DNA of 64,000 bases from Lactococcus sp. S-13. GTDB taxonomy: Bacteria; Bacillota; Bacilli; Lactobacillales; Streptococcaceae. The DNA lies in contig NZ_SDAK01000001.1 in NCBI RefSeq assembly GCF_004210295.1, positions 496,001-560,000 on the forward strand. The letters are read 5' to 3'. Positions 46,966 to 56,506 of this stretch are shown in pieces. Each line of letters opens with the position of its first letter. Within the stretch, counting starts at the first letter, position 1. Position numbers and translations under genes: made by a program. The notes under the pieces are model-generated. The model saw nothing but the letters and a program-made list of their open reading frames with translations, was not told where the DNA came from and ran no database searches.

Positions 46966-46986
46966 TTAGGCGTCAATGGTCGAATA
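46966..46986. repeat. Prophage attachment site, right copy (in gyrB)
   Basis: Same 21 bases as 13404-13424. Here they are the functional end of gyrB. Confidence 0.95.
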
Positions 46987-48921
46987 TTGCGCATTTGCTT
47001 CGATAAATTCACGACGTGGCTCAACGCGATCTCCCATAAGCATATCAAAAATTTTGTCTGCTTCTGCGGCATCTTCAACAGAAACACGCGCCATGAGGCG
47101 ATGTTCAGGATCCATTGTGGTTTCCCAAAGTTGATGATCGTCCATTTCTCCAAGTCCTTTATAACGCTGAACCGTTGGTTTTGTACGCCCTTGCGCCCAA
47201 CGTGCCAAGGCTTCTTGCAAATCTTTTTCTTGATTTTCGCCCGGTTGAATGTATTCTTTAGTTTCCGAGCCGACTTTGATTCCGTAGATTGGTGGTTGAG
47301 CAATGTAAACGTAGCCTGCTTCAACCACTGGTCGCATATAACGGTAGAACAAAGTGAGCAGGAGCGTGCGAATGTGAGCTCCGTCAACGTCGGCATCGGT
47401 CATAATCACCAACTTGTGATAGCGGGCCTTGTCCAAATTGTAATCTGCGCCAAATCCCGTTCCCATTGCTGTAAAGAGCGAGCGAATTTCTTCATTGGCG
47501 AGGATTTTGTCCATGGTTGCTTTTTCCACGTTCAAAATCTTACCACGAATCGGTAAAATTGCTTGAAACTCACGATTTCGACCAGATTTTGCAGAACCAC
47601 CGGCCGAGTCTCCTTCGACGATGAAAAGTTCCGTTTGCTCTGGTTTATTCGATGAGCAGTCCGCCAATTTACCTGGTAAGTTCGAAATTTCCAAACCAGA
47701 TTTTTTCCGAGTTACTTCACGCGCACGTTTGGCTGCAATCCGCGCCTTGCTGGCCAAAATTCCTTTTTCAACAATCTTGCGTGCAACTTGGGGATTCTCC
47801 AACATGAAAGTACTCAAAGCTTCAGCAAACAGTTTGTTGACAATCCCTGTGACTTCTGAATTTCCAAGTTTTGTCTTGGTTTGACCTTCAAATTGTGGGT
47901 TAGGGTGTTTGACCGAAATCACGGCCGTCAACCCTTCGCGCACATCATCACCTGTCAGATTATCTTCATTTTCTTTCAGAATTTTGTTTTGCTTCGCGTA
48001 ATTATTGATGACCCGAGTCAGAGCTGTCCGAAAACCTTGTTCGTGCGTTCCGCCTTCATGCGTGTTGATATTATTGGCAAACGACATGACCACAGAATGA
48101 TAAGTATCCGTATATTGCATCGCTACTTCAACTGTGATGCCATCCATTTCTCCCTCAGTAAAAATCGCTGGCTCAAAAATAACGGTTTTGTTTTCATTGA
48201 GGTATTCGACATAAGATTGAATCCCACCTTCATAAAAGAAAGTGGCTTGATTTTTCTCATGCTCTTCTCGTTTATCCGTCAGTGAAATCCGCAAGCCACG
48301 GTTCAAAAAGGCTAGTTCACGGACACGCAACAAGAGTTTTTCGTAATCAAACTCTGTTGTTTCTGTGAAAATCTCAGGATCTGGCACAAAGTGAACCGTT
48401 GTCCCTCGACGATCTGTATCGCCAATGACTTTCAAATCATCTCCGACGAGTCCACGGTGATATTCTTGATAATATTTTTGGCCGTCTTTGTGAACGGTCA
48501 CATCCAGCGTTGTAGACAAAGCATTAACAACAGATGAACCAACACCGTGCAAGCCCCCTGAAACCTTGTAACCGCCACCGCCAAATTTACCACCAGCGTG
48601 CAAGACTGTGAAGACTGTTTCCACTGCAGGACGCCCAGTTTTCTCTTGAATATCAACAGGAATCCCCCGACCATCGTCAACAACCGTAATCGAATTATCA
48701 GGCTCAATAAAAACCTCAATATGACTAGCAAATCCTGCAAGTGCTTCGTCAATTGAGTTATCTACAATCTCCCAAACTAAATGGTGCAAGCCTTCTTTTG
48801 ATGTTGAACCAATATACATCCCTGGACGCATCCGAACAGCCTCAAGCCCTTCAAGGACTTGAATCTGACTGGCATCATATTCCTCAGCAAGCATTTCTAA
48901 ATCTTTATTTTCTTCGTTCAA
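46966..48921 (-). CDS. gyrB: DNA gyrase subunit B
   Basis: 651 residues, full length. GHKL ATPase motifs [13 protein letters not shown] (about residue 50), DDGRGIPV and [14 protein letters not shown]; transducer domain; TOPRIM with [14 protein letters not shown] (about 420) and [20 protein letters not shown] (about 500); C-terminal [16 protein letters not shown]. It forms the ATP-driven, DNA-gate-binding half of gyrase that introduces negative supercoils. The last six codons (YSTIDA) and stop are the prophage attachment core and are intact. Downstream the host arr gene has been moved 33.6 kb away. Confidence 0.98.
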   Translation of the reverse strand: MNEENKDLEMLAEEYDASQIQVLEGLEAVRMRPGMYIGSTSKEGLHHLVWEIVDNSIDEALAGFASHIEVFIEPDNSITVVDDGRGIPVDIQEKTGRPAVETVFTVLHAGGKFGGGGYKVSGGLHGVGSSVVNALSTTLDVTVHKDGQKYYQEYHRGLVGDDLKVIGDTDRRGTTVHFVPDPEIFTETTEFDYEKLLLRVRELAFLNRGLRISLTDKREEHEKNQATFFYEGGIQSYVEYLNENKTVIFEPAIFTEGEMDGITVEVAMQYTDTYHSVVMSFANNINTHEGGTHEQGFRTALTRVINNYAKQNKILKENEDNLTGDDVREGLTAVISVKHPNPQFEGQTKTKLGNSEVTGIVNKLFAEALSTFMLENPQVARKIVEKGILASKARIAAKRAREVTRKKSGLEISNLPGKLADCSSNKPEQTELFIVEGDSAGGSAKSGRNREFQAILPIRGKILNVEKATMDKILANEEIRSLFTAMGTGFGADYNLDKARYHKLVIMTDADVDGAHIRTLLLTLFYRYMRPVVEAGYVYIAQPPIYGIKVGSETKEYIQPGENQEKDLQEALARWAQGRTKPTVQRYKGLGEMDDHQLWETTMDPEHRLMARVSVEDAAEADKIFDMLMGDRVEPRREFIEANAQYSTIDA

Positions 48922-49047
48922 AGTTAACTCTCATTTCTATGAAAAACTTATTACTATTATACCACAAATTGCACATTTTGGCGACCTTACACGCCAAATC
49001 ATCGCTGGTTTTCACTGACTTTTCAAAGAAAACAAGGAGATAAAAAA

Positions 49048-49069
49048 GTAAATTTCATTGAAACTTACT
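49048..49069 (-). terminator. Terminator after the HAD phosphatase gene
   Basis: AGTAAGTTTC / GAAATTTACT (one G-U) followed by TTTTTTATC on the minus strand. Confidence 0.8.
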
Positions 49070-49099
49070 TTTCTTGTTCATTTTAAAAGTGTAAGGGAC

Positions 49100-49735
49100 T
49101 TAAAGCATCTCTCGAAGACCGTGAATGGTATGATCAGCTTTAATCTTACTGACGGATTTTTGATCCGCAGAAAAATCACTGACGGAACTGTCAAAAAAGA
49201 TTGTCGCCACTCCCGCTGCGAGACCAGCCTCAATGTCAAGCGCTCTATCGCCAATCATCACCGTTTTTTGAGGATCCAAGGCATATTTTTCCAATAAATA
49301 TTGAATCGAAACGGGTGCTGGTTTGCGCGGAAAGCCGTTATCGCTAGTGACAACTTCTGTAAAATAAGGCTCAATTTTTGCCGCCGATAAAATCGTCAGC
49401 ACCTGATTATTGCGATGCGAAATCATGAAATTTTTTCGCCCCGCAGCTGCGATTGTACTCAGCACTTCTTGTGCCCCGTCAAAAAGAATAGGTTTTTCCA
49501 AAACTTCTGCTTCCAGACGCTTGTATTCAACCAAAAAATTGGGAATATCGCTTGCGAATTTCTCCACAGCACACGCTGTTGAAATTTTTAAAGCATTGTA
49601 AACTTCCTCGTGCAAAACCACGCGCTCTGCTAACTCCCAGAGCGTTGCCGCAAAAGCATGGCTAGAACTTTCATAATTATCCAGCAAAGTTCCGCCTAAA
49701 TCCCAAATATAATTTTCGTAGTCCATGTTACTCAT
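49100..49735 (-). CDS. HAD-superfamily phosphatase (phosphoglycolate phosphatase-like)
   Basis: About 211 residues from MSNMDYENYIWDLGGTLLDN. HAD motifs: IWDLGGTLLDN (motif I, where the usual second Asp position is Gly: DLGGT rather than DxDGT), MISHRNN (motif II), and KPAPVSIQYLL / MIGDRALDIEAG (motifs III/IV). The DLGGT replacement of the acid/base Asp occurs in some HAD subgroups and may slow phosphatase turnover. Start uncertain; a promoter-like TATAAT overlaps the region just before 49735, leaving no clear ribosome site. Confidence 0.82.
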   Translation of the reverse strand: MSNMDYENYIWDLGGTLLDNYESSSHAFAATLWELAERVVLHEEVYNALKISTACAVEKFASDIPNFLVEYKRLEAEVLEKPILFDGAQEVLSTIAAAGRKNFMISHRNNQVLTILSAAKIEPYFTEVVTSDNGFPRKPAPVSIQYLLEKYALDPQKTVMIGDRALDIEAGLAAGVATIFFDSSVSDFSADQKSVSKIKADHTIHGLREML

Positions 49736-49863
49736 TATACCATATCCCATAACTCGAAATTCAATTTAAACTTCATTCTCCAGCAATTTCTTTTCGTTGA
49801 TTACGGCCTGTCAAATCGGAAACAATAACTTTCCATTGAGAAAATAATGGCTCAACTGTCCAC

Positions 49864-50946
49864 TCATTGAGCTTCGTAAATCTTGACAGGTATTGCCGGC
49901 TTTTTGTCTTTGGACATTTGTCCTTCAAAGTAATCTTTGAACAAAGCTTTGTGAAGTTTAGTCAGCGTCAAAAATCCTGTCTGCTCGATTTGCTCTGATT
50001 TTTTAAAATCAAATTCTAGGCGCCAAAGAACAGGCTGTTTGACAGGAACCCAAGTAAAACCCTGTCCTATTTCAAGCTTTTTTTGATAAGACAAATCTTG
50101 AACTCTGTCAAATTCTCGCTTAGTCATCTGCGGTTTTTTCGAATGATTTAGAGAATCATCGCGGACAATCTCAGCAAATGGGTCAACGTTATATTTCAAT
50201 CCATCAGTGGCAAAGGCAAATTCCATTTTTTTCGTGTCTTGATTAACCACGTAGTAAACCTTGCGGTCTTGCACAAAAAAGGCGCTTTTAAACTTCTCCA
50301 TAGCCTGTCGTCCAAAAAAACTGACAAAAAGGATGCCTACATAAAGCAGTACTCTCTGCAAGGGACGCTTCTTCTTTTTGACGGGAGTGATTTCCTCCAG
50401 CAGCTTTTCGGTGAGCAAGCTTTTGTTGCTTCCGGCATTCTTTTCTGCCCAAATTTCTTCCAAGATTATCGCCAGCTCGATAACTGACTCATCCAACAAA
50501 ATCCCTGGAATGCTCATAACTAGATGTAAGCCGTATTTCTCCTTGATTTTGGCTTTGATGCTAAATTTTTCAAACCAATGTGTTTTTTTGAATACCGCCG
50601 TCTCTGGTATTTCGACAGCAATAAAAATAGATTTTTTCTCCATGAAAATGGCGGAAATGTCCGTCCATTTTACACTCACTTCCTGTGGAAATGCCCGTAA
50701 GCAAATTTCATTTTCGTCCAAAATCAGCAAGTTTGCCCGACTGTGACGAATCAGAAAATAAACCAGATATAAAGCAACCACAGTCACTAACATTATTGTC
50801 AGCCAAAGATACAAACCAAAATCGAGTATCCGAAAACTTTTTAACATCCAAAAAAGATAAGCTCCAATGAAAAGTTCAAAAATCCAAAAACCTAGCCATA
50901 CAGCCGTGTTTCTTTTAACGGTAATCGGTAAGTAAATTTTTTCCAT
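49864..50946 (-). CDS. Membrane protein with PH-like cytoplasmic domain, unknown function
   Basis: 360 residues. Two N-terminal membrane helices (about 15-35 and 43-66), a PH-like domain (LLILDENEICLRAFPQEVSV, KWTDISAIFMEKKSIFIAVE, about 72-170; resembles STM3941-type proteins), then a basic linker (PVKKKKRPLQ), a third helix (RVLLYVGILFVSFFG) and a C-terminal domain without known motifs. Encoded four bases from the DMT transporter. Not recognised beyond this. Confidence 0.7.
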   Translation of the reverse strand: MEKIYLPITVKRNTAVWLGFWIFELFIGAYLFWMLKSFRILDFGLYLWLTIMLVTVVALYLVYFLIRHSRANLLILDENEICLRAFPQEVSVKWTDISAIFMEKKSIFIAVEIPETAVFKKTHWFEKFSIKAKIKEKYGLHLVMSIPGILLDESVIELAIILEEIWAEKNAGSNKSLLTEKLLEEITPVKKKKRPLQRVLLYVGILFVSFFGRQAMEKFKSAFFVQDRKVYYVVNQDTKKMEFAFATDGLKYNVDPFAEIVRDDSLNHSKKPQMTKREFDRVQDLSYQKKLEIGQGFTWVPVKQPVLWRLEFDFKKSEQIEQTGFLTLTKLHKALFKDYFEGQMSKDKKPAIPVKIYEAQ

Positions 50947-50949
50947 AAA

Positions 50950-51849
50950 TTACCCCTGCTCAGACCGCGACAACAAAATGACCGATACGATGACAAGGAC
51001 AATCGCAAAAAGCGCAATCCCAGTTAACTTTAATCCAAACAATGGGATGCTGACAAAAACAGAGGTCAAGGGTTCTGTTGCAGTTGCAACGGAGACTACA
51101 AGCGGAGAAATCAATTGGAAGGCACGCAAAAGAAAGAGAAAAGCTAGCGCTGTTCCGACGATAGAAATCGTCAGTACATAACAAATGGCCAACGGCTCCA
51201 CATGAAAAGTAATGTGCCAAATAGGATAGAAAATATTGCTGGCAATTCCTGCAAGCATCATCCCCCAACCTGTCATGTTAAGCGCCCCATATTTGTCGAG
51301 TAAAGGACGAGGTACAATCGAGTAAACCACCACTGCAACAGCTGAAAGTAAGCCAGAAAGGATGGCCAGAGGGCTAATTGCTAAATGGCTCATGTCTCCA
51401 TTAGTAATCAACAAAAAAACACCTGCCATTGCCAAAATGACAAAGAGGACGGATTTAGGTTTTGGTAACTGTCTGCGAAAAATGAGTAAATAAAGCATAA
51501 TAAAAACGGGTGCTGTATACTGTAAAATTGTCGCCGTAGCACTATTAGACAATTGAATCGCAGTATAATAAAAATATTGGACAGAAAAAACGCCACCAAA
51601 GACATAGAGAAAAAGAACAGGCATATTTTTCTTTGATTTCCAGACATCAAAAAAATGTTTACGATCACGACTGAAAGACATCGTCAGCAAAATCACGCCC
51701 GCAATCACCAAACGTGTTGAGGTAATCCACAGTGGACTTCCGTGATAATCGCGGAAAAAAAGTTGGCCAAAGATGCCCGAAATTCCCCACATACAGCCCG
51801 CGACAATAGCATATAATGTCCCTTTAAAAATTTGTTTTTTTACATTCAT
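50950..51849 (-). CDS. EamA/DMT-family transporter
   Basis: 299 residues, ten hydrophobic helices in two EamA repeats: GTLYAIVAGCMWGISGIFGQ at the start, NSATATILQYTAPVFIMLYL in the first repeat and SVATATEPLTSVFVSIPLFG in the second. Members export amino acids, purines or other metabolites; substrate cannot be read from sequence. Confidence 0.88.
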   Translation of the reverse strand: MNVKKQIFKGTLYAIVAGCMWGISGIFGQLFFRDYHGSPLWITSTRLVIAGVILLTMSFSRDRKHFFDVWKSKKNMPVLFLYVFGGVFSVQYFYYTAIQLSNSATATILQYTAPVFIMLYLLIFRRQLPKPKSVLFVILAMAGVFLLITNGDMSHLAISPLAILSGLLSAVAVVVYSIVPRPLLDKYGALNMTGWGMMLAGIASNIFYPIWHITFHVEPLAICYVLTISIVGTALAFLFLLRAFQLISPLVVSVATATEPLTSVFVSIPLFGLKLTGIALFAIVLVIVSVILLSRSEQG

Positions 51850-51880
51850 TAAACCATTATAGCAGATAGTATTCTAAAAA

Positions 51881-51902
51881 AGTTGAGTGAAATCACTCAA
51901 CT
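51881..51902 (-). terminator. Terminator after the ABC-F gene
   Basis: AGTTGAGTG, ATTT, CACTCAACT: perfect 9-bp stem followed by TTTTTT on the minus strand, nine bases after the stop. Confidence 0.9.
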
Positions 51903-51911
51903 TTAATTTTA

Positions 51912-53426
51912 TTAATTTGGGGCTTGAAGATGGATTGTGGCGGTGGCTACTTCTGAGATAAAACTTTGGTCGTGTTCGACAATTAGCATAGTCGGTTGAA
52001 TGGTTTTGAGGAGTTGCACAATTTGGTCATGATTAAAAACATCCAAGTAGTTGAGTGGTTCATCCCAGAGGTAAAGTTGGGCATTCTCTGAAAGACTGCG
52101 AGCCAATTCAACCTTTTTTTGCTGCCCTTGGCTCATGGTTTCAATCGTTTGATCAAAAACATGACGCTCCATACCGAGCTTTCGTAAGTTGGCCAGAAAA
52201 GTTTCGTAATCAAGTTGATTTTCTTGAGCAAAATCTTTGAGTAAGCCACGATTATCATAGATTTGACGGACATAGGAGACGTGAATGCCTTGGGCCATTT
52301 GTACGCTTCCTTTTTGTTGTCCCTCAAACTTGCCTTGTAAAGCCTTGAGAATGCTGGATTTCCCACGACCATTGGCACCAGTGAGCGCTACAATTTGTCC
52401 CTTTTTCAGATTAAAATTAATCTCTTGAAAAAGCAATTTGTCCGAAAATGCGAGAGCAAAATTTTCAAATTGCAGCAAGGTTTTATGGTGCAACGGTTGA
52501 AAATTTAGGGTCAAGGATTCAATTTTCTCAATGTTTTGGAGCAATTCTTCTTTTTCAGAAAGCGTTTTGGTCAATCTTTTTTCCATTGATTTGGCACGCT
52601 GATTTTGTTTTTTGGCTACTTTTTTATCCACAAATGTCGCGCCCGCTACATTTTCACGTTGATTGCTCCAATCACGTTTTTCTAGTGCGGTTTGTTTCAA
52701 TCTGGAAATATCTTTTTGTAATTTGTCGTTTTGAAGGATTTCAAAGTCATCTCGCCGTTTTTTCTCTTGCTCATAGACTGAGAAATTTCCTTGATAGAGC
52801 TTGAGCTGACGCCGCTCAATGGCTAAGGTGTGGTCACAGACGGCATCTAAAAAGCCACGGTCATGCGAGACAACAATAAAGCCAGATTTACGTTTGAGAT
52901 AGTTGGCAACTTGCGTTCGGCTTTCGATATCCAAATGATTCGTCGGTTCATCAATCAATGGAAAATTTGTCTCATCCAAGAACAAAAGTGCCAGCAAACA
53001 CTTGGTTTGCTCACCACCAGAAAGGGCTGAAAAAGGTCGCCAAAGCACCTCTAAATCAACATGGAGCAGACTAAGTTCTCGTTCGAGCTTCCATTGTTCT
53101 AACTCTTGCTCGGACAAGTCATCCAAAAGATAAAAAGTCAGGTTTGACAAATCCGTCAGCATTTTCTCTGAGCTTTTGGAACTTACGTCAGCATTTTCTC
53201 TCGTTTCCGTCAGTATTTGTGGAAAATATGTAAAGTTTTTCTGACTGATGATTGTATTTTCTGTTTTAATTTTGCCTCGTAAAATCTTCAAGAGTGTGGA
53301 TTTTCCACGACCATTTCGACCGACAAGACCCAGTTTCCAGCGGTCATCAATATTGATTTGGGCATGATCAAAAATTAAATTTTCATCATATCCAAATGTT
53401 AAATCTTTAAATTCAATGTTTGACAT
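51912..53426 (-). CDS. ABC-F ATPase of the antibiotic-resistance (Lsa/Msr) type
   Basis: 504 residues, two ABC cassettes without membrane segments. First cassette: GRNGRGKSTLLKILRG (about 36-51), LSGGEQTKCLLALLFL, FPLIDEPTNHLD; linker (about 205-310) rich in Lys/Gln; second: GANGRGKSSILKALQG, MSQGQQKKVELARSL, LYLWDEPLNYLD. The 'LWDEPLNYLD' second Walker B and long linker are typical of Lsa/Vga/Msr proteins that displace antibiotics from the ribosome. A leader attenuator and a 53-residue gene lie upstream. Residues 75-100 (RENADVSSKSSEKMLTDL) are encoded by two copies of the dispersed host repeat. Confidence 0.88.
   Translation of the reverse strand: MSNIEFKDLTFGYDENLIFDHAQINIDDRWKLGLVGRNGRGKSTLLKILRGKIKTENTIISQKNFTYFPQILTETRENADVSSKSSEKMLTDLSNLTFYLLDDLSEQELEQWKLERELSLLHVDLEVLWRPFSALSGGEQTKCLLALLFLDETNFPLIDEPTNHLDIESRTQVANYLKRKSGFIVVSHDRGFLDAVCDHTLAIERRQLKLYQGNFSVYEQEKKRRDDFEILQNDKLQKDISRLKQTALEKRDWSNQRENVAGATFVDKKVAKKQNQRAKSMEKRLTKTLSEKEELLQNIEKIESLTLNFQPLHHKTLLQFENFALAFSDKLLFQEINFNLKKGQIVALTGANGRGKSSILKALQGKFEGQQKGSVQMAQGIHVSYVRQIYDNRGLLKDFAQENQLDYETFLANLRKLGMERHVFDQTIETMSQGQQKKVELARSLSENAQLYLWDEPLNYLDVFNHDQIVQLLKTIQPTMLIVEHDQSFISEVATATIHLQAPN
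53154..53201 (+). repeat. Two repeat copies inside the ABC-F coding sequence
   Basis: CGTCAGCATTTTCTCT at 53154-53169 and 53186-53201, 32 bases apart, read in two different frames on the coding strand (SEKMLTD and RENADV). A third partial copy follows at 53208. They lie in the segment between Walker A and the signature motif of the first cassette. Confidence 0.85.
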
Positions 53427-53478
53427 TTCTTTCTCCTCTTACTTCTGAGCATTAAGAAATTTGCTTGAGTTATTTAAC

Positions 53479-53640
53479 TCAAATTCCCGCTTTCCTTGGC
53501 GCATTGATTTTTGCCCCGTGTTGATTTTGCTTGGTTGCTTTCACTGCAGACATTCCGTCAGCATTTTTTCCAGCAAATTGCGGTTTGTTTTTCTTAATTT
53601 GTTCTAATCTTGCTTGCATTTCTTTTTGTTTTTGATTCAT
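53479..53640 (-). CDS. 53-residue basic protein between attenuator and ABC-F gene
   Basis: MNQKQKEMQARLEQIKKNKP, QFAGKNADGMSAVKATKQNQ, HGAKINAPRKAGI. A charged N-terminal helix followed by a flexible Lys/Asn/Gln-rich tail; very basic, like small ribosome- or nucleic-acid-associated proteins. AAGGAG lies seven bases before the ATG, directly after the attenuator's T-run, so it is the first gene controlled by the switch; ABC-F follows about 50 bases later. Not recognised. Part of its coding sequence resembles the dispersed repeat (AAAAAATGCTGACGG). Confidence 0.75.
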   Translation of the reverse strand: MNQKQKEMQARLEQIKKNKPQFAGKNADGMSAVKATKQNQHGAKINAPRKAGI

Positions 53641-53655
53641 GAAAGTTCTCCTTTA

Positions 53656-53692
53656 TAATAAAAACGCCTTTCACAACTTAGGTGAAAAGCGT
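53656..53692 (-). terminator. Regulated terminator of the ABC-F leader
   Basis: ACGCTTTTCAC, loop CTAAGTT, GTGAAAGGCGT (11 bp, one G-U) followed by TTTTTATT on the minus strand, ending 12 bases before the ribosome site of the 53-residue gene. Its loop and 3' arm are also the partner of the antiterminator at 53752-53763. Confidence 0.85.
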
Positions 53693-53820
53693 CTGAGCTT
53701 TTAAATTTCGACAAAGCGCCGAATTAAAAAAATCACAAAAGCCTATCTTTTCTAAGTTGTGAACACAACAAAAACACTCGATTCTCGACTGTTTTTAAAG
53801 TTCGTCACTTAGATTTTCAA
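53670..53820 (-). promoter_or_regulatory. Ribosome-mediated attenuator: leader peptides and antiterminator
   Basis: The 12 bases 53752-53763 (TTCACAACTTAG on the minus strand) are perfectly complementary to 53670-53681 (CTAAGTTGTGAA), and pairing would destroy the terminator at 53656-53692. Those 12 bases are exactly the last three codons and stop of a possible leader peptide, (M)TNFKNSRESSVFVVFTT (GTG at 53808, stop at 53752). A tiny frame TTG-AAA-ATC-TAA (53809-53820) with GAGG nine bases upstream ends directly before that GTG. GTTGTG-TT-CACAAC offers a competing anti-antiterminator. Confidence 0.75.
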
Positions 53821-53851
53821 TAGACCTTACCTCGTTCATATGATTGACTTC

Positions 53852-53881
53852 AGTATAACATATTTTAAAAAGAGCTGTCAA
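53852..53881 (-). promoter_or_regulatory. Promoter of the ABC-F attenuator operon
   Basis: TTGACA (53876-53881), 18-bp spacer, TATACT (53852-53857) on the minus strand. The -35 is formed by the 3' arm of the butA terminator. Confidence 0.8.
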
Positions 53882-53899
53882 GGCAAAAACTTGACAGCT
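53873..53899 (-). terminator. Terminator after butA
   Basis: AGCTGTCAAG, TTTTTGC, CTTGACAGCT: perfect 10-bp stem followed by CTTTTT on the minus strand, ten bases after the butA stop. Confidence 0.9.
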
Positions 53900-53909
53900 T
53901 TTTTTAATT

Positions 53910-55773
<1,864 letters not shown>

Positions 55774-55990
55774 TTTTTCTCTCCTTTTTATTAAAGGTTG
55801 TCGTTTCAGGCAATCATTTTATCTGAGACTTTTTCTCGTTTTCATTCTACCACTTCGTTCATCAAATTGCAAAATTCGGAAACGCTTAACATCAAATGTT
55901 AACAAGCAAAACCTCCCTGAACCAAAAAGAAAAATCACTGACGTAAAAGCAAGAAGAAAATTGAGTCTTTCAACCTTCTTTTTGACTTTC

Positions 55991-56006
55991 CGTCAGTGAT
56001 TTCTCT
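55991..56006 (+). repeat. Dispersed repeat variant at the flavodoxin stop
   Basis: CGTCAGTGATTTCTCT; on the minus strand it begins at the stop codon (TAAGAGAAATCACTGACG), followed by a CTGACG partner further on. Same placement as the copy at 63519-63534. Confidence 0.8.
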
Positions 56007-56434
56007 TATTTTTTAATAATTACGTCAGTAAATTCTTCAACTTTTTTGATTTGGTCAGCTTTGAGGTCACCGCCAGCAGGGGCAAAGAGTGAAAATCCTT
56101 GATAGCCCAACTTTAAAAGCAAGGAGTGTTCATTAAACTTGATGCCTTTGGCGCGGGCAACAAGACCAATTTTTTTAATCGTTGCCGCCGAGAACTCAGC
56201 CGTTCCAAAAGCAACAATCTCTTTAACTTTGGATGCCTCTAAATCTGCAAGAAACTCTTTCAGTGCTTTACTTGGGGCATTGAACCAAACCCCACCACCC
56301 ACGAACAGAACATCCACTTCTTCATCAAGAGGTTCAAATGTCCGAAGGGCTTTAACACCTAGCTTTTTGGCGATAACATCCGCAACTGCTTTTGTATTCC
56401 CACCACGTGAATCATATCTTACTGCATATTTCAT
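56006..56434 (-). CDS. Flavodoxin-like protein
   Basis: 142 residues from MKYAVRYDSRGGNTKAVADV (AGGAG upstream). The FMN phosphate loop is YDSRGGNTKAVA (residues 7-18), followed by VDVLFVGGGVWFNAPSKALKEF (in parts) and IVAFGTAEFSAATIKKIG. Likely a small FMN-binding electron carrier or quinone reductase-like protein. It stands alone between butB and rodA. Confidence 0.85.
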   Translation of the reverse strand: MKYAVRYDSRGGNTKAVADVIAKKLGVKALRTFEPLDEEVDVLFVGGGVWFNAPSKALKEFLADLEASKVKEIVAFGTAEFSAATIKKIGLVARAKGIKFNEHSLLLKLGYQGFSLFAPAGGDLKADQIKKVEEFTDVIIKK

Positions 56435-56506
56435 TTTTAAGCCACTCCTCATTCTGATTAGATTACACTTTCATTTTAGCACAATCTCTCAAAAAGTCCG
56501 CAGATT

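Larger units (their letters stand above)
13404..46986. mobile_element. Complete P335-like temperate siphophage prophage in the 3' end of gyrB
   Basis: Bounded by an exact 21-bp direct repeat. It carries all expected modules: tyrosine integrase beside the right boundary, divergent lysis/lysogeny switch, antirepressor, RecT/nuclease/SSB/DnaD/RusA replication and recombination genes, terminase, portal, head, tail and baseplate genes, and holin/endolysin at the left end. Every essential virion gene is open apart from deliberate recoding sites, so the phage may be inducible. The host's dispersed CGTCAG...TTTCTCT repeat was not found inside it. Confidence 0.95.

Noticed and set aside
49058-49297. 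79-codon plus-strand frame opposite the HAD phosphatase
   Set aside because: Antisense to a well-supported gene and without ribosome site.
55850-55900. Possible CcpA (cre) site upstream of butB (TGTTAAGCGTTTCC)
   Set aside because: One base too long between TG and CG for the TGNNANCGNTNNCA pattern and the right half is poor.
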